A stretch of DNA of 64,000 nucleotides from Apiosordaria backusii. Its lineage: Eukaryota; Ascomycota; Sordariomycetes; Sordariales; Lasiosphaeriaceae. A program made the translations under genes and the position numbers. The stretch spans positions 558,001 to 622,000 of the forward strand of contig JAUKTV010000002.1 of the NCBI GenBank assembly GCA_030549205.1, given 5' to 3'. The notes under the pieces are model-generated. The model was not told the DNA's origin. It made no database searches and worked only from the letters and a program-made list of their open reading frames with translations. How positions within the stretch are numbered: the first letter of the stretch is position 1; the number at the start of each line of letters is the position of its first letter. Positions 47,476 through 60,105 of the stretch are shown here, piece by piece.

Positions 47476-49778
47476 TTTGTGCTTGAAATTTGCAGAATGC
47501 TATGGTGGTGGCCAGGTGGCGGAACCGATGCCGCGGTGATGAAGGTGACAACGGGGGCAATGATTGCGGTTGTAAGCTGTTAGACGTAGTGGTTTTGGTG
47601 GTTGCGATGAGTGGAAGAAGAGAGAGAACATAGCGTAACTCGGTTGGGGTGCCGGTATTTATAGTTTGATCGATATATGTTGCTGGCCTTGGACATCCCT
47701 GAGATTATCCTTGTACCGCCTTTAGCTTAGAGGGTTTAAGGGCTTAGGAGTATTACAATGATATTTACAAACCACATTAAATTTATCATTAGCACCCGAC
47801 CAGTTTACCCTTTCAATGCAAAGTTCTATACATTATTCCATTTTAAAAGTAAATTATAAGTTTAAAATAAAAGATAAAAGGTACGTTATATTAGAAGGCA
47901 AAGAATATTTCCACATTGTCTATCTGCACTGTATTTTCTATCTATAAATTATCTTAAGTTAACGGATGATATATAACGACGTTTTCGTTAAACCGCACCT
48001 GCTTTTAGCTGCTATATTGGTTTGGTATATTACAGTCTATTGTATAGCCCTGACGACGAATTTACTGATTCTATATATCCCTTTGCCTTTTTATATCCAG
48101 TCCTCTGATATAGCCAAGTGTTTTTGCAGTTTTCCTTTTGTACTTATCTCTTGATAGAGGACTCAACTCTATATAGGTAGATATATATATGTTAGCAGAC
48201 AAGACATTAGAATGGTAATCTCAGAGGTATTTACAAGATTCATTGCATTTCCTTATATATTTATACTAAGGAAAGCAATCTATAGTCCATATCTTATACA
48301 ATAAACCTTAAGGACGAAATGTCGATTTAGGTTGGTATATCTGGTAGCTATAAACATACTTAATTGAATACGATGTATACAAAGAGTAAGGTGATAGCAT
48401 GGTAATACTGTCTTAAAGGGACGTAAGATAGGTAAGCTACTTTTTGTAATTTGCAATATATATATAAATATATATATATCGGCATTGGAAATAGAATATT
48501 AAATATAAGCTCCTTATCTTTTATTTAAAGTAAGTTTATATTTAAACTTTTAAAACATAGGTATAAATGCCATTGTAAAGCTACAACGTTAACCTCTTAT
48601 AATAGACAAATGGCCTCTACATTCCAAAACCTTACCTAGTAAAGTAATTGTATAGTAGTTAGTTTTACTACCTTATAAGTTACCAAGCTATTTTAAGATC
48701 CCTATATACAATCTTTTAAAGGCAGAGTGTCCCAGTTAGTTCTACTATTATAAGTCTTTATAAGTACTGTCTTCTATTAATCATAAGTTAAAATCTCAAC
48801 CATCCTTTAAACCCTCGCTTTTATAAAGCACTTACAATCTCAATTCTCAGTTATAACTTAAATTTATCCCTGCTCGCTATATTGTATATTCCTAACATAT
48901 TTAATCTTAATAGATAAATACATCAACAACAGTTACTATATAAACTATATATAGTTAAGATTTAATTATATATATTAAGATAATAACTTATTTTATTTTA
49001 ACTTAAAAGATATTGCTATCGCTAAAAGACAGCTACTAAGGATTTTAAAGTAAAGGGTGTTAATTTAAGAAACTAAAATTAAAACAGAGCTTGCTTATCT
49101 CCAGTATTATAAAGCACAGTTTTAATAATAAATAATAAAACCCTTTTTATTTTTAGATTTAAAAGTATACTTTAATTATAGTTTAACATTTCTTTCTAAA
49201 CTCTATTTTTAAAGTAATAGAAAATAGATTTTAAAGTCTAAAAATAACTAAGTATATTTAAAAAGAGTATTTATATACGGATATAAAGCCATCATCCCGC
49301 TACCCAATATTTCTTTCTTTAATTCATTTATATTCTAACAATATCGATCAACATTCCTAATATTAATATAGTAAGCAATATTATAATTTTAATGTTAGAT
49401 AATAACGTAGAAATACTAAATACGATTTATCCTACATTTCCTTAAATTATCCCGGTATTATAAAAGTACTTTGAAATTAATATTATTCTAAATAAAATAT
49501 ATAATCTTAATGTAAGAATATTCACTTTAAGTTGCATTTTACAAATACACGACTTCTAATATAAATTAAAATCTACTATATCGCTACTACTATATACTAA
49601 GTATAGTAACTTACGCTAAGTATATTACCTTAAATATATCGACTGGATTATTAAAAGTAATATCCTGATATATTCAAGACTTACTTATATTAAGTTAGTT
49701 ACTATATTAAATACGTTAAAAAGGAATATTTAGAAAGAATGTAGAATAGGCTTAATTAAGTCCTTTATTGGATGTAGA

Positions 49779-49783
49779 AATAT
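49779..49783. repeat. Target-site duplication AATAT, left of chromovirus
   Basis: AATAT directly precedes the 5' LTR and recurs at 59357-59361 right after the 3' LTR. A 5-bp duplication is typical of LTR-retrotransposon integration. Confidence 0.85.
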
Positions 49784-50007
49784 TGATGCTGGAACATGAG
49801 TTCCACTATGTTAGATTAAATAAGGAGATTAGATAAGGATACTGCCGCTCCGCACTACCTTTGGTGAGGTCATACTACAGAGTAGGGCCATACCTTACAG
49901 AGCAGTATATAGAAGAATTCCTATACTCTATTGGAATTCTTCCTTTTTTTACTTAATTCATTACCTTTTTACTATATTTTTACTTTATACCCTATATAAC
50001 GCTATTA
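49784..50007 (+). repeat. 5' LTR of the chromovirus
   Basis: 224 bp, starting TGATGCTGG and ending GCTATTA. Aligned by eye to the 3' LTR it differs at about 27 positions, all transitions, with no gap. The terminal CA has become TA, consistent with RIP. Confidence 0.9.
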
Positions 50008-53000
50008 AGTAGTAGCTACAACTTTCTTAATAGAAAGTCGTTTAATTTAAGTAACTGAGTTATTAGATAATAGCTAGTAATATTCTATAAGCTATATTAA
50101 CGTTAATCGACCTAATATTGTGACTTTTTACTATTATTATTAATCTTTAAGTCCTAATAAGATCAAGCTTAAGCGCCGCCTATTAGGTAGGTCTTAAAGC
50201 GCTATTTGTCTGCCGATAAGCCTTTTTATAATTGCCTTTATTACTAACGAACCTTTAAACTACCTCGATTGTCGAATAAGCTTTTCTTTAAATTGCCTTT
50301 ATTTGTTAACTAAACATTTAACGATTGCTCTATTTTTATAAGTAGTATTGTAAACTTACTTTTTCCTATTAAAGAGAACTTAAATATCTTTAACTATTAC
50401 TTCCGGATTTAAATCTGTTATTAATTTAATAAACTTAAGTAACTAATTAACTTTTACTTTAATATTAAGGGATTCCCTTATTATATTCTTAAACTTGCTT
50501 GTTAATTTAAACCGTTTAACTAATTTAATAGTTTATAGCTAAACTTAAGTATATTACAACTTAAATAAAAGGTTCCTTATTATTTACTATATTGTATTGT
50601 CCTTAATTACTATAACTAATTACTTATAGTCTATAAATTAAAATAGACCTATCTTTATATTTTATTAATAAACTATCATTTGCCTTTAACCTAGACTCTT
50701 TAATAGTTAGGAATAATATCGATCTTTAATACTATTACCATTTTCTATATAACGTTTGTAAGTTTAAGACTATAAGCGTTAAGCCGACTATTATTGACTT
50801 CTAATTTAAACTGCTAATGGATATTATTTTAAAAAATTCAAAGTAAGGAAAGTAAAATAGTAAGTAAGTGTCTTTTAACTATAAGACTAATAATTTAAAT
50901 AATAAGTTTTATTAAAATTCTAAATATAGCAATTAAGTTATTACCCTTAATATAGATCCTACTCTAATAACCCCGGTAGACCAATCCCTTTTTAACTATA
51001 TTGTTAAGTTATAGATCGATTAAAACAATATTAAACTGTCCGACGTTAAATTTTAGAAACTTTACAATATAGTCTATACTAAAGTAAATAAGATTAAAAA
51101 TATTATTAATAGACCGGCTAATAAAAGTAATACCTTTAATTTATTTAAGAATGATATTAACATTATCCGATAGTTTAAGGCTTAAATCGATAGATACCTC
51201 TTAATTTCTAAAAAGGCCGCTACTTTATTTAAATTAAAAGAGTTAAACTATATCGAAGTCTTAAAATTAGTCGGTTTAGTTTAAAAGACTAAAAAGGAAA
51301 TCTATAATCTAAATAGCTATACTATAGTAGCGGTTAAGTAAATTAAAAAGTTAAGATATTTTATATCTAATGTATTTACTATAGCCGGCGATACTGTATT
51401 AGTAGCTAATTAAGCTAACTAAGGAGTTATCGAGCTTAAGGCTACTATAATTGAAGTTAGTAAAACTCTTAAGAATTTTAAAGAAAAGAATTATAAAATT
51501 AATACTAAGGTTAGCTGTCTAAAGAAGGAAATTCCTTAGTTTTAGTTATAATTAAGGAATGTACCTTACTTTAATAAGGCCGCCTTCTTCTATATAGTAT
51601 AAAAACTTAGCAGCTTCTATTATAATTATAAAGTTACTATCGAAGAAACTAAAGCAAAATTAGTAAAAATTAACTGCTTAGTATAGAAGCTATAAGTAGT
51701 TACTATAAAGTTTAAGAAAACCGATAAGGTTAGATAATATACTATAGAAAAGTTCTATACTAAATAAATTATTGTATATAACTATTTATAATATTATAAA
51801 AAGGAAATCAATTTTCTTAAAATAAGAATGTATAACCTAAGGAAAGGAGAATCTAATTGTAAAAGCAGAACTTTAAAATTAAAGTATAATATAGTTACTT
51901 TTAAAAGCTAAGTATAAGAATTTAAAGATCGACTTAATAACCTTGACATTTAGAATATAGTGTCTATTAAGATCTTTAAACGCCTTATTAATAAGAATAA
52001 GCTTAACAATATATATAAAGAGATTCTTACCCTTACCCTTAATAATAGTAAGTACCCTAATATAGCCTCTATTATATAGACCTTTAAATACCTTTACAAT
52101 AGTCGTTCTACTGTTATAATAAGTACCTCTATAACTTAATTAAGGTTTAATTATAATCCTGGCTACTGCATTCTAAGTATAGAGAATAAAGCCTCCTTTT
52201 ACTTTAATTAAGCCTTATATATAATATCCGATAAGACTTTTTCTATTATATACAGTATTAAAGTACCTAATCCTTTCTTTACTAATAGGCCTTAATATAA
52301 GTATACTTCCGGTATAATATACTAAGCCTTTTAAAGGGTATTGTTTAATAAGTCGTGTCTTTACTATCCTATAGCTAAAGAAAGTCGACCTTACTTTTAT
52401 TAAAAATCTTATTTATAAAACAAGAAATATAACAGTACTTTTAATAATGTTAATTTAAAAGATTATTAATGCCTTAAGTATAAAACCTCCTATAATAACG
52501 CTATTAATTTCTAAACTATATCTTTAGGCTGTTTAGGTATTAAGTTTAAGTATAAAGATATTGGTCTATTCGATCTTAACTTTAAGGATAGAACCGATAT
52601 AGAAGTAATTATCAATAGTAGTAAAACCTTTTTTAACGATATTAACCTTTTTATTAATTATATATATAGTATAATCGACGATCTAATATTAAAGGTAAAT
52701 ATAGGACTATAAATCTCTACTTTATTCCCTTTATTAATATCTAGCTTAACTATTAAATAATATAATATAGAGATTACCCCTATAGTTAAGTTAGCTTTAT
52801 ATTATAGAAGCTTTAAGGTTTGCTTTAATGCTTTAACTGCCTGCTTTTCCTTAGACTTAATAGAAGTTAACTTTAAATACAGTAAAGATTGCCTGTATTT
52901 TAAGGATATCGTTAAAGATAATAATATTATTAAGGTATACTTTTAGAAGATACTATAATATATTAGAAACTTAGATATACTTAGTTAAGACAGTTTTAAT

Positions 53001-55079
53001 TAGATAGCTATTTTATACTAAATCTAGACTATATTGGATATTAATATCTAATATTATCTTTATAATTTTAAAGAATTTAAAATCCTTAAAAAGTTTATAC
53101 TTTATATTAATAAGAAGCGACTAATTTTATAAACTATAGCGTACTATTTAAACAGTTTAAAGAAGTCTTTAAATAATTTCTTTTTTTCTTTTTATAATAG
53201 TTTTAATTATAACTCTTCCTTTTTTCGTTATAATCGATCTTACTTTCGAAATTGTTAAAGCAAACGTAATAATACTAATAAGGATAGACCTAGTAGGTAA
53301 TGTAAAAAACTTAAATATAAGAAGCGTAACGATTAAGATAAATAGTATAATAAGCCTTATAATAACTAGAATCGAGGCTATAAGAGAGATTATATCTACT
53401 TTACCGTTGATAAAAAAGACATCTTAAGGTCCTGTTTACTATCTATAGTAATTAACCGCTTAGCTTTAATTTATAGTAAACGGTTTAATTTTAGTAAAGT
53501 AAGTAGTTATAATTAAGGTTTCTTTATAGTTATCGATAGAAACTTCTATTATAATTAATATAATAAATCCTTTGACTTTTACTATATTAAGAAAAATCAC
53601 CTATACTATAACCTTAAAGCTATTAAAGCTAAGAAGCTTTAACTTTACTTTTATACTTCTTTTTACTATATATATAGGCATTATTAGAAAGTATTCCCTT
53701 CTTACAATACCTTCTTTAAGTACCTTAAGACTTGCTTTTTTGTTAAAAAAGAGAAGGTATATAATAAACTATTTATTAAGGACTTGCTATTTAAAATAAA
53801 GGGCCTTTATAAATTCTAAATACTAAAAAAGTAAGAATAAAAGAAGCAAGCTAATACGGCTATGTATATTAATACTAAGTTATTCTAGATTAAGGAGGCT
53901 TTTACTTTTAATAAGTACGATAAAGAAGGCAATCTATTATTAAACTATATTTATTTATATACTGATATTATAATAAAGCTTAATAGAAAGGTAATGTAAA
54001 TCTACCTTAACTTAGGTTATAGTTGTATAATAATAGGCCGAAAGTTTTTTAAAAAGTTAGAATATACCATTATTATCTAATAAGGTATAGTTTATAGTGT
54101 TAATAAAGGAGCTTTTAAAACCTTTAAATAGGCTATCTTTATAATTAATATAATAAAGGCTAATGTAAACGGTTAGCTTACTTTTATAAAAATCACTTAT
54201 TTTAGATAGGTTATTAATAACCTAGCTTTTAACCTTTTATTAGATAATAATTTCCTTTACCTTTATAGTGCTTTAATTAACTATTAGAAATATAAAGCCT
54301 TATTTGCTACCTTTAATAGATTTATAGTAGATTTTAAAGTCGAAATGTACTTTAGGCTCTATCAGTATAAGGTTATTTCCTTTAAATATATAGCGTTAAT
54401 TCTAAATACTACTGCCTTTATCTATACTTAATATATCGCTGTCCTAAAGGACCGCCCCTTTATATTTTAAAGTATTTATACTAAAGCCTTAAATACCGTT
54501 ATTAACTCTAATACCTTTAAAGTGGTAATAGTTTATAATATTATTAATAAAGTCTTAGTTATTTTAAAGTATACTTATTTAAGCAATATCGTTAAGGTAA
54601 AGGATAGTGGATATTTTAGTATATTATAGAATAATGTTATAAAAATAGTGGCTTTTATAGGTATTACCCGTAATTACCATTATTACTGGCTTAATGCTAT
54701 TAACTACCGGTAGGGAACTTAATACCTTATTTATAGTCAATAATTATATTAAAGCCTTTACTATTAAATACCGGCTTGCTATTAATATTACTATAAAGCC
54801 TTTATTAAAAGACTTAATTAATCTTGCCGTTACTATTGATAGTTAAAGTATAGTTTACTTTACTATACTAGGTAAGTAAAGTATATAAAGTCTAACTTTG
54901 CTTTTTAATACTGTATTTAATATAACTTAAGAAGTTCTATTTAAAGTAACGGACCTGCTAATTATATTTAAGAAATATTTTACCTTTAGATTAAGAATGC
55001 CGTTTAAATTATCTGAGATAATTATTAAAGATAGAGTTTATATATATACTGTTAATTGTAAAATAGAGCGTTGACTTTT

Positions 55080-56640
55080 CTAATTTATTAAGAAGTTCTT
55101 TAAGGTCTGGTAAGAGAAGAATAAGTAAGTCGATATACTGTTTAATAAGCAAATGTATATTAACTTAGTTAATAATTGGTAAGAGAACTTTAAGGCTGTT
55201 TATATTTATTTATTAAATAAATAGGATTGTAAAGTCCTTAATTGAATATTTAGTAACCTTTATAAGTATGGTAAGATATTCTTTAATAACTGCCCTACTT
55301 CCTTTATATATCCTGTCTTTATTGTTTAAAGAATAGTAAATGGAGTTTTTAAAGGTTGTATGGTTATTGACCTTTAATAATTTAATAAGGTTATTATCTT
55401 AGACTATTACCCTCTCCCTTTATAATTAAATATTATATAAGCTTTATATAGAAAAATATAGATTATAGCTATTGACGCTTTAAGCTTCTTTTATTAGTTT
55501 AGTATTTACCTTCTTTATATAGATTGCTTTATATTAATCAGTCTTTACAGTATAGAAACCCTTTGTATTGTTTTTATAGGCTTTAAGAATATACTTACCT
55601 ATATTTAGTGCTATATAAATAGGATATTGGGACTATATAAGGATTATTGCAAAGCCTATATTAACGATATTATTATTTATTCCGATATTAAAGATAATTA
55701 TATAGCTTATTTAAAAGCGGTCTTTAATCTATTTGACTGTAAAAACATTTCTATTTTGCCGAAAAAGTTATAGCTTAGCTATCCCAGTATTAAGCTCTTT
55801 AGATTTTATGTCGATATTTTAAGAATGATAATTACAGTAGACTATATAGCTGTATTTTATAACCTCTCTTTTCTTAATACCTTTATAGCCTTTAAGCAGT
55901 ATTTTGGTATATTTAGCTTTCTCTATTACTTTATTCTCTATTATTTAATAATTAACTAGCTATTATAAGACCGTAAAGTCTAACTGTTAATAAAAAGCTG
56001 TAAGAATGGAGCCTTTGAATTAAAGAATTTAAAGAAGTATAAATCTTATTATAAATGTACTAAGTTTATACCTATAGCCTTTAAATTGAAGTCTTTTAAA
56101 TTTATATAGGAGGCTATTTATAGAGAGGATTCTACTATTTTATATTACTTTAACCTGTTTAAAGACCTATTTATATAGTTCGACAGATTAATTAAAAAAG
56201 GCTTTAGTATTATAGTTTTTTACTTTAAAGACAGCTATAAATGGATATTAAATATGCCTATTCTTACTAACTAGGTTTTGCCTATTATGTTCTTAAGTAA
56301 GAGTCTTATTAATGTAGAACTTTGCTATAGCTTAATGGAGCTTAAGGTTGTAGCTTTAGTATAGACTATTAAAAAGCTGAGAATTACATTCTATTTCTTT
56401 ATTAAGTTTATTATTATACTAATAGACTATACTGCTATAAAAGGTATAGTCGAGAAAACCACTATAGTAACTATCTTTATTGATTGCTTTAATTTATAAC
56501 TTATTAATATATTAGTATACCTTTCTGTCTATAAGCTTTATATTTATTATATTGTTGGTAAAAAGAACTTTGTGCTTAACGTTTTAAGTCGATTAAAGGT
56601 ATTGTAGGATAAGCTAGAGTGTAATAATAGAATTTTAGTA
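55080..56640 (+). pseudogene. Reverse transcriptase and RNase H relic of the chromovirus
   Basis: In one + frame, with scattered stops, the RT landmarks are FNKVIILDYYPLPL at 55381-55422, then the catalytic box near 55657, which reads YIND where YxDD is expected; the Asp-to-Asn change is one G-to-A step. Following text includes NISILPKKL and IKLFRFYVDIL. RNase H follows at about 56280-56610 (MFLSKSLINVELCYSL, DYTAIKGIVEKTT, FVLNVLSRLKVL), the typical end of gypsy RNase H. The frame is then cut by the nested LTR at 56649. Confidence 0.85.
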
Positions 56641-56648
56641 TTAGATAA

Positions 56649-57294
56649 TGTTGAAATACAGCACTTAGTTGTGGACTTTACAGTGTATTTTGGCCTGTAA
56701 CCTACAGGGCCAACAACAACTAATGGCTTGGAATCACAGCGCTCACTAACACTCTGCCACGGCAATCGCAGTGGTCTTCGGACCCCTGAAGCAGCCCGAA
56801 GCCCTGGGCGGTTAGCGCACTGCAACGGTGAAACGTTAGCGCCCTGCACCCTGTAAACGGCTTCCAGCTAGCGCACTCAACAGTCAGACTTGGCCGGCCG
56901 GCCAAGTCTGCAGCTAGCGCACTCAACGGGCATTCAGGCCCTGCAGCTAGCGGACTCAACGGGCATTCGGGCCCTGGAACGGAGAGAGGTTCGGAGAGCG
57001 ATACAGGGCCAAAGACCTATAATAGGTCTTGTCCCTCGCGACTGTTCACTGTGATATTTTCCTAGCTAATAAGTCAATTCAATATACTGGTTCACCACAT
57101 CTTACAGTGCCTCACAAGCCTATGTTACAGTGTCTACCTTCTATATATTGCAGGGCATCGCCCCTGTAATCCATATTCCTTCAGTGCCCAGCTACTGTCG
57201 TATGCTGCAGACAAAGCCCTCTTCGATCTCAGTGTTCTGCGCCGTTCCCTGCACAGGTCTATACCTATAGGCCTGTGAGACACCTATCTCAACA
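56649..57294. mobile_element. Nested solo LTR (or LTR-like element) with GATAA duplication, not RIP-mutated
   Basis: 646 bp of normal GC content inside the AT-rich chromovirus. It begins TGTTGAAATACAG and ends GTGAGACACCTATCTCAACA, giving an imperfect terminal inverted repeat (TGTTGA/TCAACA). GATAA occurs immediately before (56644-56648) and after (57295-57299). The chromovirus reading frame resumes directly afterwards, so this is a clean insertion. Internal short repeats and a 26-bp palindrome are listed separately. No coding capacity is seen. Confidence 0.85.
56867..56976. repeat. Internal CAGCTAGCG repeats and a 26-bp palindrome in the nested LTR
   Basis: CAGCTAGCG(C/G)ACTCAAC occurs three times. 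The second and third copies continue with GGGCATTC(A/G)GGCCCTG, forming two nearly identical ~33-bp units. Between the first and second copies lies a perfect palindrome at 56885-56910 centred on GGCCGGCCGGCC with arms CAGACTT/AAGTCTG. Such structure could form a hairpin or bind a dimeric factor; neither is shown. Confidence 0.8.
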
Positions 57295-57329
57295 GATAAT
57301 ATTTAATTTACCTTTATTAAAGTGTAAAT

Positions 57330-58860
57330 GGATTTAAAACTTAAGAAGCGTTTTATTAAAGGTTACCTTTTTAATAGAAAATATAAGCCGATTATCGATA
57401 ATTTTAAGAGATCTAGTACTATTGAAGGTACTAGCTATTTTTCTTATCCTAAGCTGCCCTTTATTATAGTTAACGACCTTCTTTATAACATTTGTACTGA
57501 TAGATCTTATAGTCTATATATACTATAACTATTAGTTAAAGAAATCCTTAAGGTAGTTTATAATAATAAGTACTACTTTAGTTATAATTGTATATTCTAT
57601 AACCTCTATAATCTGACGATTTATAAAAAGACTTACTTTATTAAAAGTTATATAAACCATTACCCTACCTATAGAGTTAATTAAATAAATCGGATAAAAT
57701 CGAATAGTAATTACTAGCCAATTTGCCCGGAGTATATACTTCCAATAGAAGTTATTATAATAGATTTTATTATTAGACTACTAAATGTAAAATCTACCGG
57801 TATACTTTAATAGATTAAGGGATACTTTAAGTATAACTAAATGCTTACTATTATATATAAATTAATAAAACGGTCTTTACTAATCCTAAGTAATGTAAAG
57901 TATACTACCGAGCAATAGGCCTTTACTATCGTTTATTAACTGTTAATTAGTAACTGGGGATTGCTGACAGTTATTATTTCTAACTACAATTGAAAATTTA
58001 CTTCTGACCTTTAGAAGTTAATATAGAAGCTTATAGCTATTAAGCTTTTAATAATAACTATGTATTATTTGTAGGCCGATAGTTAGTTAAAGATTAAAAA
58101 TTAAATAATGGAAATTACTTTATAATACTACTACTTTAAATACCTTAAGTCTAATTGGCTTAAAGTTATCTCTATACTATAATGGAATTTTAACTTTATA
58201 TATTCTTCTGCTACCGAGTTGTCGCTATATAAGCAGCTCTTTAATATCAAGCTATAAAGTCTCCTTAAGGTCATTACTACTGACTATTATAAGGCTGTTA
58301 AGGATTATACCGTATTATAATAATACTTATATTAAAATACCCAGTTTGCTATAGATTTCGCTACAATTAAGGTAAAGAGAAAATATAATAGTAAGTATAA
58401 GCCTATTTACTTTAAAGTTAAATAGAAGGTCTACTTTTATTTACATTATAACTATTACCTTTTAGGTAAGCTATTAAGAAAACTATTACAGTAAAGGTCT
58501 AGTTTATTTATAGTTAAACAATATGTCGGTCGCCTTACTTATAAGATCGACTTCTTTAAGAAATTTAGCATTTACTTAGTTATATTAATCGCTTACCTTT
58601 CTATAGCCCTACTTAATAACGATCTATTTAAGTAAGTTAAGCTATAGCCTAGCCTAGTCGAAGACTTCTAATCTAATTTTAACGCCGAAGACGGTAATGT
58701 CTATAAAGTTAAGGTTATTCTCGACTATTGATTATATAAGGACGGATTTAAGTATTTTATTAAATAGAAAGGCTATGGTTATAAACGTAATATATATAAA
58801 ACTAAGTGGCAGTTACGTTATTTATAAGAACTTATTAATAAATACTGGGTTTAAAAAGGT
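57330..58860 (+). pseudogene. Integrase and chromodomain relic of the chromovirus
   Basis: In the + frame the N-terminal zinc region is recognisable (YIHH-type YINHYPTYRVN near 57652-57684, where Cys codons have become Tyr), then an integrase core fragment (PIEVIIIDFIIRLL near 57741-57782). Near the C-terminus, 58699-58855 reads as a chromodomain: VYKVKVILDY, stop, LYKDGFKYFIK, stop, KGYGYKRN, TKWQLRYL, stop, ELINKYWV. A chromodomain after integrase defines chromoviruses, which use it to target heterochromatin. All stops are compatible with C-to-T or G-to-A change. Confidence 0.8.
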
Positions 58861-59132
58861 AGTAGACCTACTGCTGATGCCTGTAAGGTTAATAAGCCTG
58901 TTAATATCCGAAAGAAGAAGACTTTACGATTGTTATCTCCTTAGCCTTTTATACCGGTTGCTATCAAGCTTGATAAGGCTGTTAAGAGACTCTGTGATTG
59001 CCTGTGTAAGATATTAATCGATAGAATATAGGAAGTATGCTATAATAAGAGACTTAATAAGTAAGTAAGCTTAGGATAAAGCTATTTAGAGATTACTAAA
59101 GGCAGTGATGTTTTTCTTTATCGGGAGGTATT

Positions 59133-59356
59133 TAATGCCGGAATATAAGTTCTACTATATTAAATTAAATAAGGAGATTAGATAAGGATATTGCCGCTCT
59201 GTACTACCTTTAGTGGGGTCATACTATAGAGTGGGGCCATACCCTGTAGAGTAGTATATAGAAGAATTCCTATATTCTATTGGAATTCTTCCTTTCTTTA
59301 CTTAATTCATTACCTTTTTACCATATTTTTACTTTACACCTTGTGTAACGCCATCA
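59133..59356 (+). repeat. 3' LTR of the chromovirus
   Basis: 224 bp, starting TAATGCCGG (the expected TG mutated to TA) and ending GCCATCA with the canonical CA intact. The two LTRs together show the original TG...CA ends. It is followed by the AATAT duplication at 59357-59361. Confidence 0.9.
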
Positions 59357-59755
59357 AATATAGTGGTAATAATAGATATTTATATTTAAGTTTAGGAGAT
59401 TAAGGTAGATTTAAAATTCATTAGAAAATAACTTAATAACCGTGTTTTTTTAAGTAAGCATTAAGCTAAGCTCTATAATAACTTGCCTTTATTATTACTC
59501 TTTTTTTTAATAAAAGCTAAACGTATAATATAAATATATTTTATTTAACCTTATAGGTAATATATTAATATAAATAATAGCAATCTCTATATTAAAAATA
59601 ATATACTTAATTAGATTTATAAAAAGGCATAATATATATATTTACCTAACTTATTAAAGATAGTATAAGATATTATAAATATAGTAAAAAAGTAAAATTA
59701 ATATAGTTTTAAGCAGTATTTTAACGTTTAAGAGTTCTATATATAATATAATCCT

Positions 59756-60104
59756 TATACCTTTTGCATCTTTTATACCTTTTATACCTTTTATACCTTT
59801 TACACCTTTTATGCCTTTTATACCTTTTATATCTTTTATACCTTTTATACCTTTCATATCCATACCTTTCGCACCTTTCACACCTTTCGCACCTTTCATA
59901 CCTTTTATACCTTTCACACCTTTCTTCACATCCGCACCTTTCACATCCGCACCTTTCGCACCTTTCACACCTTTCCCACCTTTCACATCCACACCTTTCG
60001 CACCTTTCATACCCACACTTTTTACACCTTTCACATCCACACCTTTCGCACCTTTCACACCCACACTTTTCATACCTTTACATCTACACTTTTCACACCT
60101 TCAC
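59756..60104. repeat. 9-bp minisatellite (ACCTTTtat / ACCTTTcac type)
   Basis: Nearly 350 bp of tandem nonamers and close variants, such as ACCTTTTAT, ACCTTTCGC, ACCTTTCAC and ACCTTTCACATCC. The left half is T/A-shifted (TTTTAT) and the right half retains C (TTTCGC, TTTCAC). Because the unit length is a multiple of three, both strands show long open frames (Lys-Gly-Ile/Val/Ala on minus, Leu-His/Tyr on plus). These look like repeat artefacts rather than genes. Confidence 0.85.
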
Positions 60105-60105
60105 A

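Larger units (their letters stand above)
49784..59356 (+). mobile_element. Ty3/gypsy chromovirus, complete but inactivated by RIP-like mutation
   Basis: The 9573-bp element (8927 bp without its nested insertion) has 224-bp LTRs at both ends and flanking AATAT duplications. Direction is +, because remnants of RT, RNase H, integrase and a chromodomain occur in that order. Every domain carries stops and transition-type substitutions. The presumed gag/protease half (about 50.8-54.9 kb) is too decayed to assign. A purine-rich GGGAGG just before the 3' LTR could be the polypurine tract. A 646-bp LTR is nested inside at 56649-57294. Confidence 0.9.

Noticed and set aside
56547..56959. Minus-strand open frames across the RNase H relic and nested LTR
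   Set aside because: They straddle an insertion boundary or lie inside the LTR, and show no protein family resemblance.
59654..60073. Collagen-like Lys-Gly-x open frame on the minus strand
   Set aside because: It is the translation of the 9-bp minisatellite; no start context, no non-repeat domain, and an equally long frame exists on the other strand.
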